Notes under the pieces: generated by a model
Seen by the model: the letters and a program-made list of their open reading frames with translations, nothing else
Databases searched by the model: none
Told to the model about the DNA's origin: nothing
Assembly: GCF_900604535.1 (NCBI RefSeq)
Contig: NZ_UWOT01000017.1
Location: forward strand, 1 to 64,000
DNA: 64,000 nucleotides
Reading direction: 5' to 3'
Origin: Romboutsia_E sp900604535
Lineage (GTDB): Bacteria; Bacillota; Clostridia; Peptostreptococcales; Peptostreptococcaceae
In this document: positions 9,536 through 19,059 of the stretch, one piece after another
Layout: each line of letters starts with the position of its first letter
How positions within the stretch are numbered: position 1 is the stretch's first letter
Program-made: the position numbers and the translations under genes

Positions 9536-9688
9536 GTATTTACACGCGAATAAAGTCAAAGATATTAACATGTGTACAAAATGTTAATATCTTTGTTAGT
9601 TTTTGTAGAATATATTGTGATTAAAAAATAGACAAAAATCTTATCAACATGTTATTAAATCGATATTAACAGACAAATGTGTATAAGA

Positions 9689-11011
9689 TTAGCCTTTTAG
9701 TTCAGACATAATTTTATCTATTTTTGCTTTTATATCTTCATTTTCTTGTATATCTTTTGATATTTTATCGTGGGCATGAATAACTGTTGTATGATCTCTT
9801 CCCCCGAACTCCTCTCCTATCTTAGGTAAAGATAAATCTGTAAGCTCGCGAGATATATACATAGCTATTTGTCTTGGATAAGCTATTGATCGAGTTCTTT
9901 TTTTAGAATTAAAGTCTTCCATTTTGATATTAAAGACATTAGAAACTTTTTCTTTTATTCTGTCTACTGTAATTTCTTCAGTTTTAGAAGTTGTTATAAT
10001 GTCCTTTAATGCCTCAGTCGCAAGATCAAAAGATATATGTCTATTTGTAAGAGATGAGTATGCCACAACTCTAGTAAGAGCACCTTCTAATTCTCTTATA
10101 TTTGATTTGATATTTTTTGCAATATAAGTCATAACTTCATTTGGAACATCAATACATTCCATTTGAGCTTTTTTTCTAAGTATTGCTATTCTAGTTTCAA
10201 AATCAGGTGCCTGAATATCTGTTATTAGCCCCATTTCAAATCTAGACCTTAATCTATCTTCTAGTGTAGGAATTTCTTTTGGTGGTCTATCACTAGATAT
10301 GATGATTTGCTTATTTGCCTCATGTAATGAGTTAAATGTATGGAAGAACTCTTCTTGTGTACCTTCTTTACCCGCAATAAATTGAATATCATCGATTAAA
10401 AGTACATCAACATTTCTATATTTATTTCTGAATTCTTCATTTCTATCATTTTTTATTGAGTTTATAAGTTCATTTGTAAATTTTTCAGATGAAACATAAA
10501 CTACCTTTGGATCCTTTTTTTCACTTAATATATGATGCCCAATAGCATGCATTAAATGTGTTTTACCCAATCCAACTCCTCCATATAAGAAAAGAGGATT
10601 ATATGCTTTTGCAGGAGATTCAGCAACTGCTACGCAAGCTGCGTGAGCAAATCTATTACTATTACCAATTACGAATGTATCAAAAGTGTATTTAGGATTT
10701 AAATTAGGATAATTCTTTTTTATATTAGAAGGTTTAGTTTCTTCTTCATCTAAGCCTTCAACTTCTGATTCGTTCAATACAAATTTTACGTTGTACTTTT
10801 TTAATGATAATTGATTTATTGAACCTTCTATTAAAGTTAAGTATCTATCTTCTAGTATGCTTTTCGTGAATTCATTAGGAACTAGAAGAATTAAATCATT
10901 CGAGTAAATTTTTAAAGGAACTATTTGCTTAAAAAAAGCATTAAAGCTAGGGCGAGATAACTCACCTTTTATTAATTGTAATGTCTTGTCCCATAAAGAA
11001 ACTATATCCAT
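9689..11011 (-). CDS. dnaA: chromosomal replication initiator DnaA
   Basis: 440 residues from the chosen start. An upstream in-frame ATG (11062) would add 17 residues, but 11011 has GGAGG 8-9 bases upstream and the usual N-terminus MDIVSLWDKTLQLIKGELS. Domain III carries Walker A GGVGLGKT (144-151) and Walker B VDVLLIDDIQF. Domain IV ends with the DNA-binding signature GGRDHTTVIHA. It is the first gene of the left arm, flanked on both sides by DnaA-box clusters. Confidence 0.98.
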   Translation of the reverse strand: MDIVSLWDKTLQLIKGELSRPSFNAFFKQIVPLKIYSNDLILLVPNEFTKSILEDRYLTLIEGSINQLSLKKYNVKFVLNESEVEGLDEEETKPSNIKKNYPNLNPKYTFDTFVIGNSNRFAHAACVAVAESPAKAYNPLFLYGGVGLGKTHLMHAIGHHILSEKKDPKVVYVSSEKFTNELINSIKNDRNEEFRNKYRNVDVLLIDDIQFIAGKEGTQEEFFHTFNSLHEANKQIIISSDRPPKEIPTLEDRLRSRFEMGLITDIQAPDFETRIAILRKKAQMECIDVPNEVMTYIAKNIKSNIRELEGALTRVVAYSSLTNRHISFDLATEALKDIITTSKTEEITVDRIKEKVSNVFNIKMEDFNSKKRTRSIAYPRQIAMYISRELTDLSLPKIGEEFGGRDHTTVIHAHDKISKDIQENEDIKAKIDKIMSELKG

Positions 11012-11040
11012 AATGTAAACCTCCGAACAAATAATTAACA

Positions 11041-11406
11041 TTTTCCACAAAGTTATTAACAAAAATAAAAAAATCTATATTAAATTAAAAATAATAATTA
11101 AAGTTATGGATAATGATGTGGATAATATAAAATAAGTCAAAATTAACCTAAAAAGTATAAAAGATATAAACAATATGTATATAAAGTTATAAACTAGTAA
11201 AAATTAATAATAAATGACTTTATAAGTAAAGTATTGTCTTAAGATTTATAAGTTATACACATTTATATCCACAGTTTGTGAATAAAATAAAAATAGTTGA
11301 TAAATTTATTAACATTATCAACAAGCATATTAATAATATCAGAATATATGCCAAACTTCAATACGATATGAGGAATTTATCCACAGTATTATAATTTTGT
11401 TGATAA
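11041..11406. other. oriC DnaA-box cluster (dnaA-rpmH interval)
   Basis: The 640-base gene-free interval between dnaA and rpmH is very AT-rich. Perfect boxes are TGTGGATAA (11118-11126) and TTATCCACA (11377-11385). One-mismatch boxes include 11041-11049, 11106-11114, 11253-11261, 11265-11273, 11277-11285, 11315-11323 and 11398-11406. The transcription divergence of the two arms also points to this as the origin. It pairs with the dnaA-dnaN site as a bipartite origin, as in C. difficile and B. subtilis. Confidence 0.9.
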
Positions 11407-11525
11407 AAATACACACAGGTATAAATTCCACTATTTTTATACAGTTGATGATAATCTAAAAACAAAGTTATATACACATATATATATTGTACGAATTTTT
11501 GTATACCAGACACCCTAAAAACACG

Positions 11526-11554
11526 TTGACAACTAAAATAAAAGCATTTATAAT
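11526..11554 (+). promoter_or_regulatory. rpmH-rnpA promoter
   Basis: TTGACA (11526-11531), 17-base spacer, TATAAT (11549-11554): a full consensus sigma-A promoter, about 100 bases ahead of rpmH. Confidence 0.85.
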
Positions 11555-11650
11555 TGTATGTGTTATGTTTACTTTGAGGGTAAAGTTGTTATTTTAATAA
11601 TAGAAAGTATAAAAATAAAACGGAAAAAATCTGAAAGGCGGTGCAATAGA

Positions 11651-11785
11651 ATGAAAAGAACTTATCAGCCAAAGAAAAGACAAAGAAAGAAAGAACATGG
11701 TTTCAGAAAAAGAATGAAAACTTCTAACGGAAAAAACGTGTTAAAAAGAAGAAGAGCTAAAGGAAGAAAGAGATTAACTCACTAA
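11651..11785 (+). CDS. rpmH: 50S ribosomal protein L34
   Basis: 44 residues, very basic, with the family pattern MKRTYQPKKRQRKKEHGF and a KRRRAKGRKRLT end. It is a structural protein of the large subunit. A longer in-frame extension exists upstream (to 11558), but the 44-residue form has the conserved start. It is first of the rpmH-rnpA-yidD-yidC-jag block that always faces dnaA across the origin. Confidence 0.98.
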   Translation: MKRTYQPKKRQRKKEHGFRKRMKTSNGKNVLKRRRAKGRKRLTH

Positions 11786-11795
11786 TAGCTAGAAG

Positions 11796-11818
11796 GGCCG
11801 CTTAAAAGTGGCCTTTTT
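11796..11818 (+). terminator. hairpin between rpmH and rnpA
   Basis: GGCCGCT / AGTGGCC stem with one G-U pair, then TTTTT. It probably terminates part of the transcription, so that L34 is made in excess of RNase P protein. Confidence 0.7.
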
Positions 11819-11861
11819 GTGTAGAAAAATGGTAAAAGCTGTGTTTATGGAGGATTAAAAG

Positions 11862-12206
11862 ATGGACTTTAATAGAACACAAGGTTTAAAAAAAGATTCT
11901 GATTTTAGAAAGGTATATAAACACGGCAAATCTTTTGCAAATAGATATTTAGTAATGTATATACTAAAAAATAAATCAGAAAATAGTCGCATTGGAATAT
12001 CTGTATCTAAAAAGGTAGGAAAAGCGATTGTAAGAAATAAAGTAAGAAGAAGAATTAAGGAATCCTATAGATTAAATATAGATGAAAACGTTAAGAGTGG
12101 ATATGATATTGTTTTTATTGCAAGAGTTGCGATAAAGGATGCTAATTATGATGAAATAGAAAAATCTATGAAACATCTTATTAGAAAATCTGAAATGTAT
12201 ATATAA
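11862..12206 (+). CDS. rnpA: ribonuclease P protein component
   Basis: 114 residues. This basic protein assists the RNase P RNA in removing 5' leaders from pre-tRNA. The RNA-binding RNR motif is visible as VRNKVRRRIKESYR, preceded by GISVSKKVGKA. GGAG lies 8 bases upstream of the ATG. Confidence 0.96.
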   Translation: MDFNRTQGLKKDSDFRKVYKHGKSFANRYLVMYILKNKSENSRIGISVSKKVGKAIVRNKVRRRIKESYRLNIDENVKSGYDIVFIARVAIKDANYDEIEKSMKHLIRKSEMYI

Positions 12207-12244
12207 GGTACATATGGGGTATTGTATCATGGAGGTTTTCAAGA

Positions 12245-12496
12245 TTGAATAAATTAATGTTTATAATGAAGGAAATGAATACATACTTATCGAAATTATG
12301 TATTTGTTTAGTTAAGTTATATCAAAAGTATATCTCCCCTCTAAAGGGACCTACTTGTAGATTTTATCCCACTTGTTCGCAATATTCTATAGAGGCATTT
12401 AAAAAGTATGGTTTATTTAAAGGTGTATATCTGACAATAAAGCGAATATTAAAATGCCATCCTTTTCATCCAGGAGGCTATGATCCTCTAAAATAA
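12245..12496 (+). CDS. yidD: membrane protein insertion efficiency factor YidD
   Basis: 83 residues with the family core YQKYISPLKGPTCRFYPTCS followed by KCHPFHPGGYDPL, including the conserved cysteines. It supports YidC-dependent insertion and sits between rnpA and yidC as usual. The start is a TTG at 12245 with GGAGG nine bases upstream. Internal ATGs at 12257-12275 are possible but have weaker ribosome sites. Confidence 0.92.
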   Translation: MNKLMFIMKEMNTYLSKLCICLVKLYQKYISPLKGPTCRFYPTCSQYSIEAFKKYGLFKGVYLTIKRILKCHPFHPGGYDPLK

Positions 12497-12521
12497 AAGA
12501 TACTCTAGGAGGTATGGAGAA

Positions 12522-13226
12522 TTGAACATAATTGGTAATTTATTAGGGCATGTTTTAAGAATTATATATGATGTCGTGCAAAATTACGGATGGTCAATAA
12601 TAGCATTTACAATATTAGTTAAAATAATATTATTACCACTTACAATTAAGCAGACTAAATCGACTAAGGCTATGCAAGATATACAGCCAAAATTGCAAGA
12701 AATACAAGAAAAATATAAAAATAAGCCAGAAAAACAGCAACAAGAAATAATGAAGCTATATCAAGAAGCTAAAATAAATCCATTAGCTGGGTGTTTACCA
12801 CTATTAATACAAATGCCGATAATAATAGGTTTATTCAGTGTTTTAAGAGATCCTGTAGCTTATGGTGTTTTCCCAGATGCAAGTGCATTTGATGCAGCTA
12901 ACACTGGATTTTTATGGCTATCAAGTTTAACATCAACGCATCATATTGAGATGGGTATACTTTCAGGGGTAAGTGCTTATGTAATGCAAAAAGTTATGAC
13001 TCCTCCAGATCAAGCTCAAGGGCCAATGAAAACTATGACTTATGTTATGGCGGCGATGTCATTCTACTGGGGTTATACATTCCCAGCAGGTCTTGCACTA
13101 TATTGGACAGTAAGTAACTTATTCTCTATAGCTCAATATTACTTAATAATGAATCCTTTAAAAGCTAAACTGGCTAATTCTAAGGAGGAAGTAATAAATG
13201 AAACGAAGCCTAAATTTAAAAAGTAA
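12522..13226 (+). CDS. yidC: membrane protein insertase YidC/Oxa1
   Basis: 234 residues, the short Gram-positive type without a large outer domain. About five membrane segments are visible, among them WSIIAFTILVKIILLPLTIK, then a charged cytoplasmic hairpin (KLQEIQEKYKNKPEKQQQE). No obvious lipobox is seen at the N-terminus. It starts with TTG after AGGAGG. Its last 29 bases overlap the start of jag, which implies translational coupling. Confidence 0.95.
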   Translation: MNIIGNLLGHVLRIIYDVVQNYGWSIIAFTILVKIILLPLTIKQTKSTKAMQDIQPKLQEIQEKYKNKPEKQQQEIMKLYQEAKINPLAGCLPLLIQMPIIIGLFSVLRDPVAYGVFPDASAFDAANTGFLWLSSLTSTHHIEMGILSGVSAYVMQKVMTPPDQAQGPMKTMTYVMAAMSFYWGYTFPAGLALYWTVSNLFSIAQYYLIMNPLKAKLANSKEEVINETKPKFKK

Positions 13227-13842
13227 AACAAAAGAAGAGGCTATACTTTCAGCACTAGAAGAATTCAACAAAGAAAACTTAAATATCGTTGAGAGAGATC
13301 TTGAAGTTGAAGTAATAGAAGCTCCAAGTAAAGGTTTTTTAGGTTTTATAGGTTCTAAAGAAGGAACTTATAAAATTACAGTAGTGAAAGAAGATGAGAT
13401 AGATATAGCAAAAAGCTTTGTAGAAAATATATTAAAAAATGCAAAAATTAATGCAAAAGTAAATGTATCTCAAGATAATAATCTAATAAAAGTTATAATT
13501 GAAGGCAAAGAGGCTGCATGTTTGATAGGAAGAAGAGGAGAAACTTTAGATTCTATACAATTCCTAACAGGATTAGCTCTTAATAAAATAAATAAAGATT
13601 CACATTTAAGAGTTCTTGTAGATATCGAAAACTATAGATCAAAAAGAGAAGAATCTTTAATAAAATATGCAAATAAAGTTGCTAGAGATGTTAAAAAAAC
13701 TAAGAAAACTAGAAAATTAGATTATATGAATCCTTATGAAAGAAGGATTATGCATTCAGCTCTTCAAAATGATAAGTATGTAATAACTTATAGTGAAGGG
13801 ACTGATCCATATAGAAGATTAGTTGTAGAATATAAAAGATAA
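13198..13842 (+). CDS. jag: RNA-binding protein Jag/KhpB
   Basis: 214 residues with three parts: an N-terminal Jag domain (EVEVIEAPSKGFLGFIGSKE), a KH domain (LIGRRGETLDSIQFLTGLAL) and a C-terminal R3H domain (NPYERRIMHSALQ). It is an RNA-binding regulator linked to cell-wall growth in Gram-positives. It has an AAGGAGG ribosome site inside yidC and overlaps that gene by 29 bases. Confidence 0.94.
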   Translation: MKRSLNLKSKTKEEAILSALEEFNKENLNIVERDLEVEVIEAPSKGFLGFIGSKEGTYKITVVKEDEIDIAKSFVENILKNAKINAKVNVSQDNNLIKVIIEGKEAACLIGRRGETLDSIQFLTGLALNKINKDSHLRVLVDIENYRSKREESLIKYANKVARDVKKTKKTRKLDYMNPYERRIMHSALQNDKYVITYSEGTDPYRRLVVEYKR

Positions 13843-13845
13843 AAT

Positions 13846-13876
13846 TTAACCTCCTATCTATAGGGGGTTTTATTTT
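13846..13876 (+). terminator. terminator after jag
   Basis: AACCTCCTA / TAGGGGGTT stem with one wobble pair and a 4-base loop, followed by TTATTTTT. Confidence 0.8.
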
Positions 13877-13959
13877 TGAAATTTATTTTATATAATGTAA
13901 AGATTAAGGTAACAATTAAAATAATATAGATAAAATTTGTTATATAAGAGGTGATAAAC

Positions 13960-15339
13960 TTGTTTATAGATGATACTATAGCAGCAATAGCAACAGCTCC
14001 AGGTGAAGGTGGAATAGGAATTATAAGAATAAGTGGAGAAAAAGCACTTTCTGTAGCTGAGAGCATATTCAAATCTGTAACAGGAAAATTGATAAAAGAA
14101 TACAATACTAGAACATTAATATATGGGACAGTAGTGGACGGAGAAAAAGTAATAGATGAGGCGTTGGTAGCTTATATGAAAGGACCAAAGTCTTATACTG
14201 GTGAAGATGTTATAGAAATAAACTGTCATGGTGGATTTATTTCTGTAAAGAAAATATTAGAATTAATATTGTCTAAAGATGTAAGATTAGCAGATGCTGG
14301 AGAATTTACAAAAAGAGCATTTTTAAATGGTAGAATAGATTTATCTCAAGCAGAAGCTATAATAGATGTAATAAAAGCGAAAACTGATAAAGCTCATGAA
14401 GTAGCACAAAGTCAATTAGAAGGTAGTTTATCTAAAAAAATAAGAGAGTTAAGATTTAAAGTAACAGAAGTTTTAGCTCATCTAGAAGTTTCTATAGATT
14501 TTGCAGAAGAAGATGTAGAAGAAATAACATATAAGACTCTTAGAGAAAATGCAGAAGAATTAAGAAGTGAAATTAAAAAATTATATGATACTGCTGAAAG
14601 TGGAAAAATATTAAGAGACGGATTAAAAACAGTTATAATTGGTAAACCAAATGTAGGAAAATCATCATTATTAAATTCTATATTAGGTGAAAATAGAGCT
14701 ATAGTTACAGACATAGCAGGAACTACTAGAGATGTAATTGAGGAATTTGTAAATATAAAAGGAATCCCTCTAAAAATAGTAGATACAGCGGGAATCAGAG
14801 AAACAGAAGATATCGTAGAGAAAATTGGTGTAGAAAAATCAAAAGAATCATATAATACGGCAGACTTAGTTATAATGGTTTTAGATTCATCAAGACCATT
14901 ATCTGAAGAGGATAGAGAAATACTTCAAACATTAGAAAATAAAAAGACCATAGTTTTATTAAATAAGACAGACTTACCTCAACAAATCGAATTAGACGAA
15001 TTGTCTAAATATGTTGACTGTAGTAGTATAATAAAGATATCAGCATTACAGAATAAGGGAATTGAAGAATTACAAGATAAGATAGAAGCGATGGTTTATA
15101 AAGGTAGTGTTAAAAACTCTTCTAGCTTAATGGTAACAAATTCTAGACATAAAGATGCTCTTTTAAAAGCATATGAGTCTATAAATGATGCTATAATTGC
15201 AATAGATCAAAATATGCCATATGACTTTATAGAAGTTGATTTTAAAAACATATGGGATTACCTAGGATATATAAATGGAGATACGGTAAAAGAAGATTTA
15301 CTAGATACTATATTTGCTAATTTCTGCATAGGTAAATAA
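13960..15339 (+). CDS. mnmE: tRNA modification GTPase MnmE
   Basis: 459 residues from a TTG at 13960, which has GAGGTG six bases upstream. A GTG at 13951 would add 3 residues. The N-terminal tetrahydrofolate-binding part contains TAPGEGGIGIIRISGE. The G domain has GKPNVGKS, DIAGTTRD, DTAGI and NKTD, and the protein ends in the catalytic C-x-G-K motif (FCIGK). With MnmG it makes the cmnm5 modification of wobble uridine in tRNA. mnmG follows 117 bases downstream. Confidence 0.97.
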   Translation: MFIDDTIAAIATAPGEGGIGIIRISGEKALSVAESIFKSVTGKLIKEYNTRTLIYGTVVDGEKVIDEALVAYMKGPKSYTGEDVIEINCHGGFISVKKILELILSKDVRLADAGEFTKRAFLNGRIDLSQAEAIIDVIKAKTDKAHEVAQSQLEGSLSKKIRELRFKVTEVLAHLEVSIDFAEEDVEEITYKTLRENAEELRSEIKKLYDTAESGKILRDGLKTVIIGKPNVGKSSLLNSILGENRAIVTDIAGTTRDVIEEFVNIKGIPLKIVDTAGIRETEDIVEKIGVEKSKESYNTADLVIMVLDSSRPLSEEDREILQTLENKKTIVLLNKTDLPQQIELDELSKYVDCSSIIKISALQNKGIEELQDKIEAMVYKGSVKNSSSLMVTNSRHKDALLKAYESINDAIIAIDQNMPYDFIEVDFKNIWDYLGYINGDTVKEDLLDTIFANFCIGK

Positions 15340-15456
15340 TAGGAAATAAATTGTAAATATTAATCGAAAAATTTATAATTTATAAATTGCAGCAAATATT
15401 TTTGTAAAACAATAATGTTTATTGTGAAACATTAGGATATTAGAGAGGAGATTTGC

Positions 15457-17352
15457 ATGAAAAATTTTAATGCAGGACAATATGATGTAATAGTTGTTGG
15501 AGCAGGACATGCAGGTTGTGAAGCGGCTTTAGCGACTGCAAGAATGGGACACAAGACGTTAATGATAACATTAACTCTAGATTCAATAGCAATGATGCCA
15601 TGTAATCCTAATATAGGTGGAACTGGAAAAGGACAATTAGTTAAAGAAATAGACGCTCTTGGTGGGCAAATGGGAATAAATGCTGATAAAACAATTATAC
15701 AGAGTAGAATGCTTAATACAGCTAAAGGACCAGCAGTACACTCATTAAGAGCTCAAGCAGATAAATTTAAATATCATACGGAAATGAAAAAAACTATAGA
15801 AGACGAGCCAAACTTAGATGTAGTTATGGACGAAGTTATAGATATAATACATGAAGATAATGTAGTTAAGGGTGTTATTACAAAATTAGGTTGTGAGTAC
15901 TATGCAAAGGCAGTTATATTAGCAACTGGTGTTTATTTAAACTCAAAAATATACATGGGGGAAGTTTCTTTCATGGAAGGTCCTAATGGATTAGGATATG
16001 CTAAAAATCTAACAGAAAGCTTAGTTAAATTAGGATTAAATATGAGAAGATTTAAGACAGGAACACCAGCTAGAATACACAGAGATAGTATTGATTTTTC
16101 AGTAATGACAATACAAGAAGGAGATGAAAAGATAACCCCATTCTCATTCTTAACAGATAAGATAGAAATAGATCAAGTTCCATGTTATTTAACAAGAACT
16201 AATGTAGGTACTCATGAAATAATCATGAATAACTTAGGTAGATCAGCAATGTATAGTGGAAAGGTTGAGAGTACGGGTGCTAGATATTGCCCATCTATAG
16301 AAGATAAGGTTGTAAGATTTAACGATAAAGATTCACACCAAATATTTATAGAGCCAGAAGGTTTAGATACAAAAGAAATGTATATACAAGGTATATCAAC
16401 TAGTTTACCTTATGAAGTACAAGTACAAATGTATAAGAGTGTGGCAGGTCTTGAAAATGCAAAAATGATGAGGCCAGCTTATGCAATTGAATACGACTGC
16501 ATAGATCCAACTCAATTAAAAATCTCATTAGAAATAAAAGGTGTAGAGAATTTATTTAGTGCTGGACAGTTTAATGGAACTTCAGGATATGAAGAGGCTG
16601 CAGCACAAGGTCTTATAGCAGGTATAAATGCGGCTATGAAATTACAAGGTAAAGAACCTTTTGTACTTGATAGATCAGAAGCTTATATAGGTGTTTTAAT
16701 AGATGATCTAGTTACAAAGGGGACAAATGAGCCATATAGGATGATGACATCTAGATCTGAATATAGATTATATTTAAGACAAGATAATGCAGATATGAGA
16801 CTTACTCAAAGAGGATATGATATAGGTCTTGTTTCGGAAGAAAGATACCAAAGATTTTTAAATAAAAAAGAAGAAGTAGAAAAAGAACTGGAAAGATTAA
16901 AGACTGAGAGAGTTACTCCTAAGGATGTAAATGAAAAGTTAGTAGAATTAGGAGCATCAGAAATAAAGGTAGGTTTATCTTTATATGAATTCTTAAAGCG
17001 TCCAGAGGTTACTTACGAATTAATAGATGCAATAGGTAAAGGTGCTGGAGATGATGTGTCAGATGAAGTTAAAGAACAATGTGTAATAATGACTAAATAT
17101 GAAGGTTATATAGAAAAGCAATTAAAGCAAATAGATCAATTTAAAAAGTTAGAGAATCGAAAGCTTCCAGAAGATATAAGTTATGCATCAATAGAAGGTC
17201 TTAGAATAGAAGCCAGACAAAAACTTGATAATATAAAGCCTATATCTATAGGGCAAGCATCACGTATATCAGGAGTTTCTCCTGCGGATATTTCAGTTCT
17301 TCTTATATATTTAGAGCAAATGAAGAGAAATAGAGGAGGAAAGAATGACTAA
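15457..17352 (+). CDS. mnmG: tRNA uridine modification enzyme MnmG (GidA)
   Basis: 631-residue FAD enzyme, partner of MnmE. The FAD-binding motif is VVGAGHAGCEAALATARMG at residues 13-31, and the family signatures CNPNIGGTGKGQLVKEIDAL and QFNGTSGYEEAAAQGL are intact. The C-terminal helical domain binds MnmE. Its last 8 bases overlap rsmG. Confidence 0.97.
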   Translation: MKNFNAGQYDVIVVGAGHAGCEAALATARMGHKTLMITLTLDSIAMMPCNPNIGGTGKGQLVKEIDALGGQMGINADKTIIQSRMLNTAKGPAVHSLRAQADKFKYHTEMKKTIEDEPNLDVVMDEVIDIIHEDNVVKGVITKLGCEYYAKAVILATGVYLNSKIYMGEVSFMEGPNGLGYAKNLTESLVKLGLNMRRFKTGTPARIHRDSIDFSVMTIQEGDEKITPFSFLTDKIEIDQVPCYLTRTNVGTHEIIMNNLGRSAMYSGKVESTGARYCPSIEDKVVRFNDKDSHQIFIEPEGLDTKEMYIQGISTSLPYEVQVQMYKSVAGLENAKMMRPAYAIEYDCIDPTQLKISLEIKGVENLFSAGQFNGTSGYEEAAAQGLIAGINAAMKLQGKEPFVLDRSEAYIGVLIDDLVTKGTNEPYRMMTSRSEYRLYLRQDNADMRLTQRGYDIGLVSEERYQRFLNKKEEVEKELERLKTERVTPKDVNEKLVELGASEIKVGLSLYEFLKRPEVTYELIDAIGKGAGDDVSDEVKEQCVIMTKYEGYIEKQLKQIDQFKKLENRKLPEDISYASIEGLRIEARQKLDNIKPISIGQASRISGVSPADISVLLIYLEQMKRNRGGKND

Positions 17353-18064
17353 CGACGATATATTAAGACAAGGTATTTTAGAATTTGGAATAGATGCAAA
17401 TGACCAAATGATAAATGACCTAAAAACATATAGAGAAATATTAGTTGATTGGAATCAAAAAATGAACTTAACTGGAATAGAAGAAGAGAAAGAAGTGTTT
17501 ATAAAACACTTCTTAGACTCTATTTCAGCAGTTCAGAATGGATATATAAAAGATGGCATATCATTAATAGATGTTGGTACAGGTGCAGGATTTCCTGGGT
17601 TACCACTTAAAATATGCTTAAAAGATATAAAACTAACTCTTTTAGATTCTTTAAATAAAAGAATAAATTTTCTACAAGAAGTTAGTAATGCTGTGAATCT
17701 TGAAGATGTAGAGTTTATACATGGGAGAGCTGAGGATTTTGGTAAAAACTCGGAATATAGAGAAAAATATGATGTAGCAACAGCTAGGGCAGTTGCTGGG
17801 CTACCTATTTTAATGGAATTTTGCGTACCTTTTGTAAAGGTAGGTGGTTATTTCGTATGCTTAAAAGGTCCAAATGCTAATTTAGAGTTAGAAGAATCTA
17901 AAGTTGCAATGGAGGTTTTAGGGGTAGAATTTGTTGAAAAAATTGATATAGAATTACCTAATGAAGAATTAAAACACAATATATTAGTATTCAAAAAAGT
18001 AAGAAATACACCAGAAAAGTACCCAAGAAAAGCTGGAAAACCAGCAAAAAGTCCTATAAAATAG
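17345..18064 (+). CDS. rsmG: 16S rRNA (guanine527-N7)-methyltransferase RsmG
   Basis: 239 residues. The S-adenosylmethionine site is visible as LIDVGTGAGFPGLPLKI, followed by the family motif DSLNKRINFLQEV. It methylates G527 of 16S rRNA. The ATG has AGAGGAGG upstream and overlaps the mnmG end by 8 bases. The basic, proline-rich tail (PEKYPRKAGKPAKSPIK) is usual for RsmG. Confidence 0.95.
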   Translation: MTNDDILRQGILEFGIDANDQMINDLKTYREILVDWNQKMNLTGIEEEKEVFIKHFLDSISAVQNGYIKDGISLIDVGTGAGFPGLPLKICLKDIKLTLLDSLNKRINFLQEVSNAVNLEDVEFIHGRAEDFGKNSEYREKYDVATARAVAGLPILMEFCVPFVKVGGYFVCLKGPNANLELEESKVAMEVLGVEFVEKIDIELPNEELKHNILVFKKVRNTPEKYPRKAGKPAKSPIK

Positions 18065-18224
18065 AAAGAGTAGAATAAATTCTATAATATTAGAAGGATT
18101 AAGTGGTTATTATGGAGAAATATTATATCTAGTAGACAGATGTGTTATTTCTAAGAAATTACTTAAATAATGTAAAGATTTATTGAAATTCAAATATATT
18201 TATATCTAATGAGAGAGGGATGTT

Positions 18225-19007
18225 ATGGAAGATAAAAGAGTTATGGAGATATCTATAGAAAATATAGTTCCAAATCCATATCAACCAAGAAAAGTATTTT
18301 CACAGACAGCACTAGAAGAGTTGAGTAATTCTATAAAAACTTATGGAATATTGCAACCAATAACTGTTAGACAAAAAAATGATAAGTATGAGTTAATAGC
18401 AGGGGAGAGGAGATTTAGAGCGGCAAAACTTGCAAGTTTTAAAACCATACCGGCTATTATTCATGATATGACAGATGAATCTTCAGCAGTATTAGCACTA
18501 CTAGAGAATCTTCAAAGGGAAGATCTAAATTTCATCGAAGAAGCTATGGGATATGAGAGTTTAATAAAAGAGCATAGCTTTACTCAACAACAATTAGCAG
18601 AAAAATTAGGAAAGAATCAATCTACTATAGCTAATAAGCTTAGAATATTGAGACTTCCATCTGATGTAAAAATAAAGTTAGTTGAAAATGGATTAACAGA
18701 AAGACATGCAAGAGCTCTTTTAAAATTACCAGCTGAAGATTTAATGAGAGATGTTTTAGATAAAATAATAAAAAATGAACTCACTGTTAAAAAAACAGAA
18801 AAATTAATTAATGATATGATAGAAAGCTTACAAGTAGCTGATGAAGATAAAAAACAAAGTATAAAAGCTTCTATGGGAATTAAAATATATTTAAACACAA
18901 TGAAGCAAGCTTTTGATGCTATATTAAATACAGGTATTAAGGCTAAGTATAATGAAATAGATAAGGGAGATTACATGGAAGTCGTTGTAAGAATTCCTAA
19001 AAAATAA
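18225..19007 (+). CDS. noc: nucleoid occlusion protein Noc (ParB paralogue)
   Basis: 260 residues. The ParB-type CTPase domain has NPYQPRK and the GERRFRAAKLA box, followed by ENLQREDLNFIEEA, then a helix-turn-helix (TQQQLAEKLGKNQSTIANKL). Its position between rsmG and parA is the Noc position in Firmicutes. Noc binds its own DNA sites and keeps division away from the nucleoid. I found no convincing Noc site (ATTTCCCGGGAAAT) in the window. Confidence 0.88.
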   Translation: MEDKRVMEISIENIVPNPYQPRKVFSQTALEELSNSIKTYGILQPITVRQKNDKYELIAGERRFRAAKLASFKTIPAIIHDMTDESSAVLALLENLQREDLNFIEEAMGYESLIKEHSFTQQQLAEKLGKNQSTIANKLRILRLPSDVKIKLVENGLTERHARALLKLPAEDLMRDVLDKIIKNELTVKKTEKLINDMIESLQVADEDKKQSIKASMGIKIYLNTMKQAFDAILNTGIKAKYNEIDKGDYMEVVVRIPKK

Positions 19008-19011
19008 AGAT

Positions 19012-19036
19012 TACTGCTTAGCAGTAATCTTTTTTT
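19012..19036 (+). terminator. terminator after noc
   Basis: AGATTACTGC / GCAGTAATCT stem with a 3-base TTA loop and a run of seven T. parA starts 25 bases later, so parAB probably has its own promoter or relies on readthrough. Confidence 0.85.
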
Positions 19037-19059
19037 AAAAGTTTTAAGGGGGAAAACTT

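Noticed and set aside
11012..11062. 17-residue N-terminal extension of DnaA from an upstream ATG
   Set aside because: The inner ATG at 11011 has GGAGG at the right distance and starts the family-typical N-terminus.
11558..11650. Long basic N-terminal extension of L34
   Set aside because: L34 is about 44 residues in all bacteria, and the extension overlaps the leader.
18065..18224. Possible small gene between rsmG and noc
   Set aside because: No start with a ribosome site yields more than a few codons.
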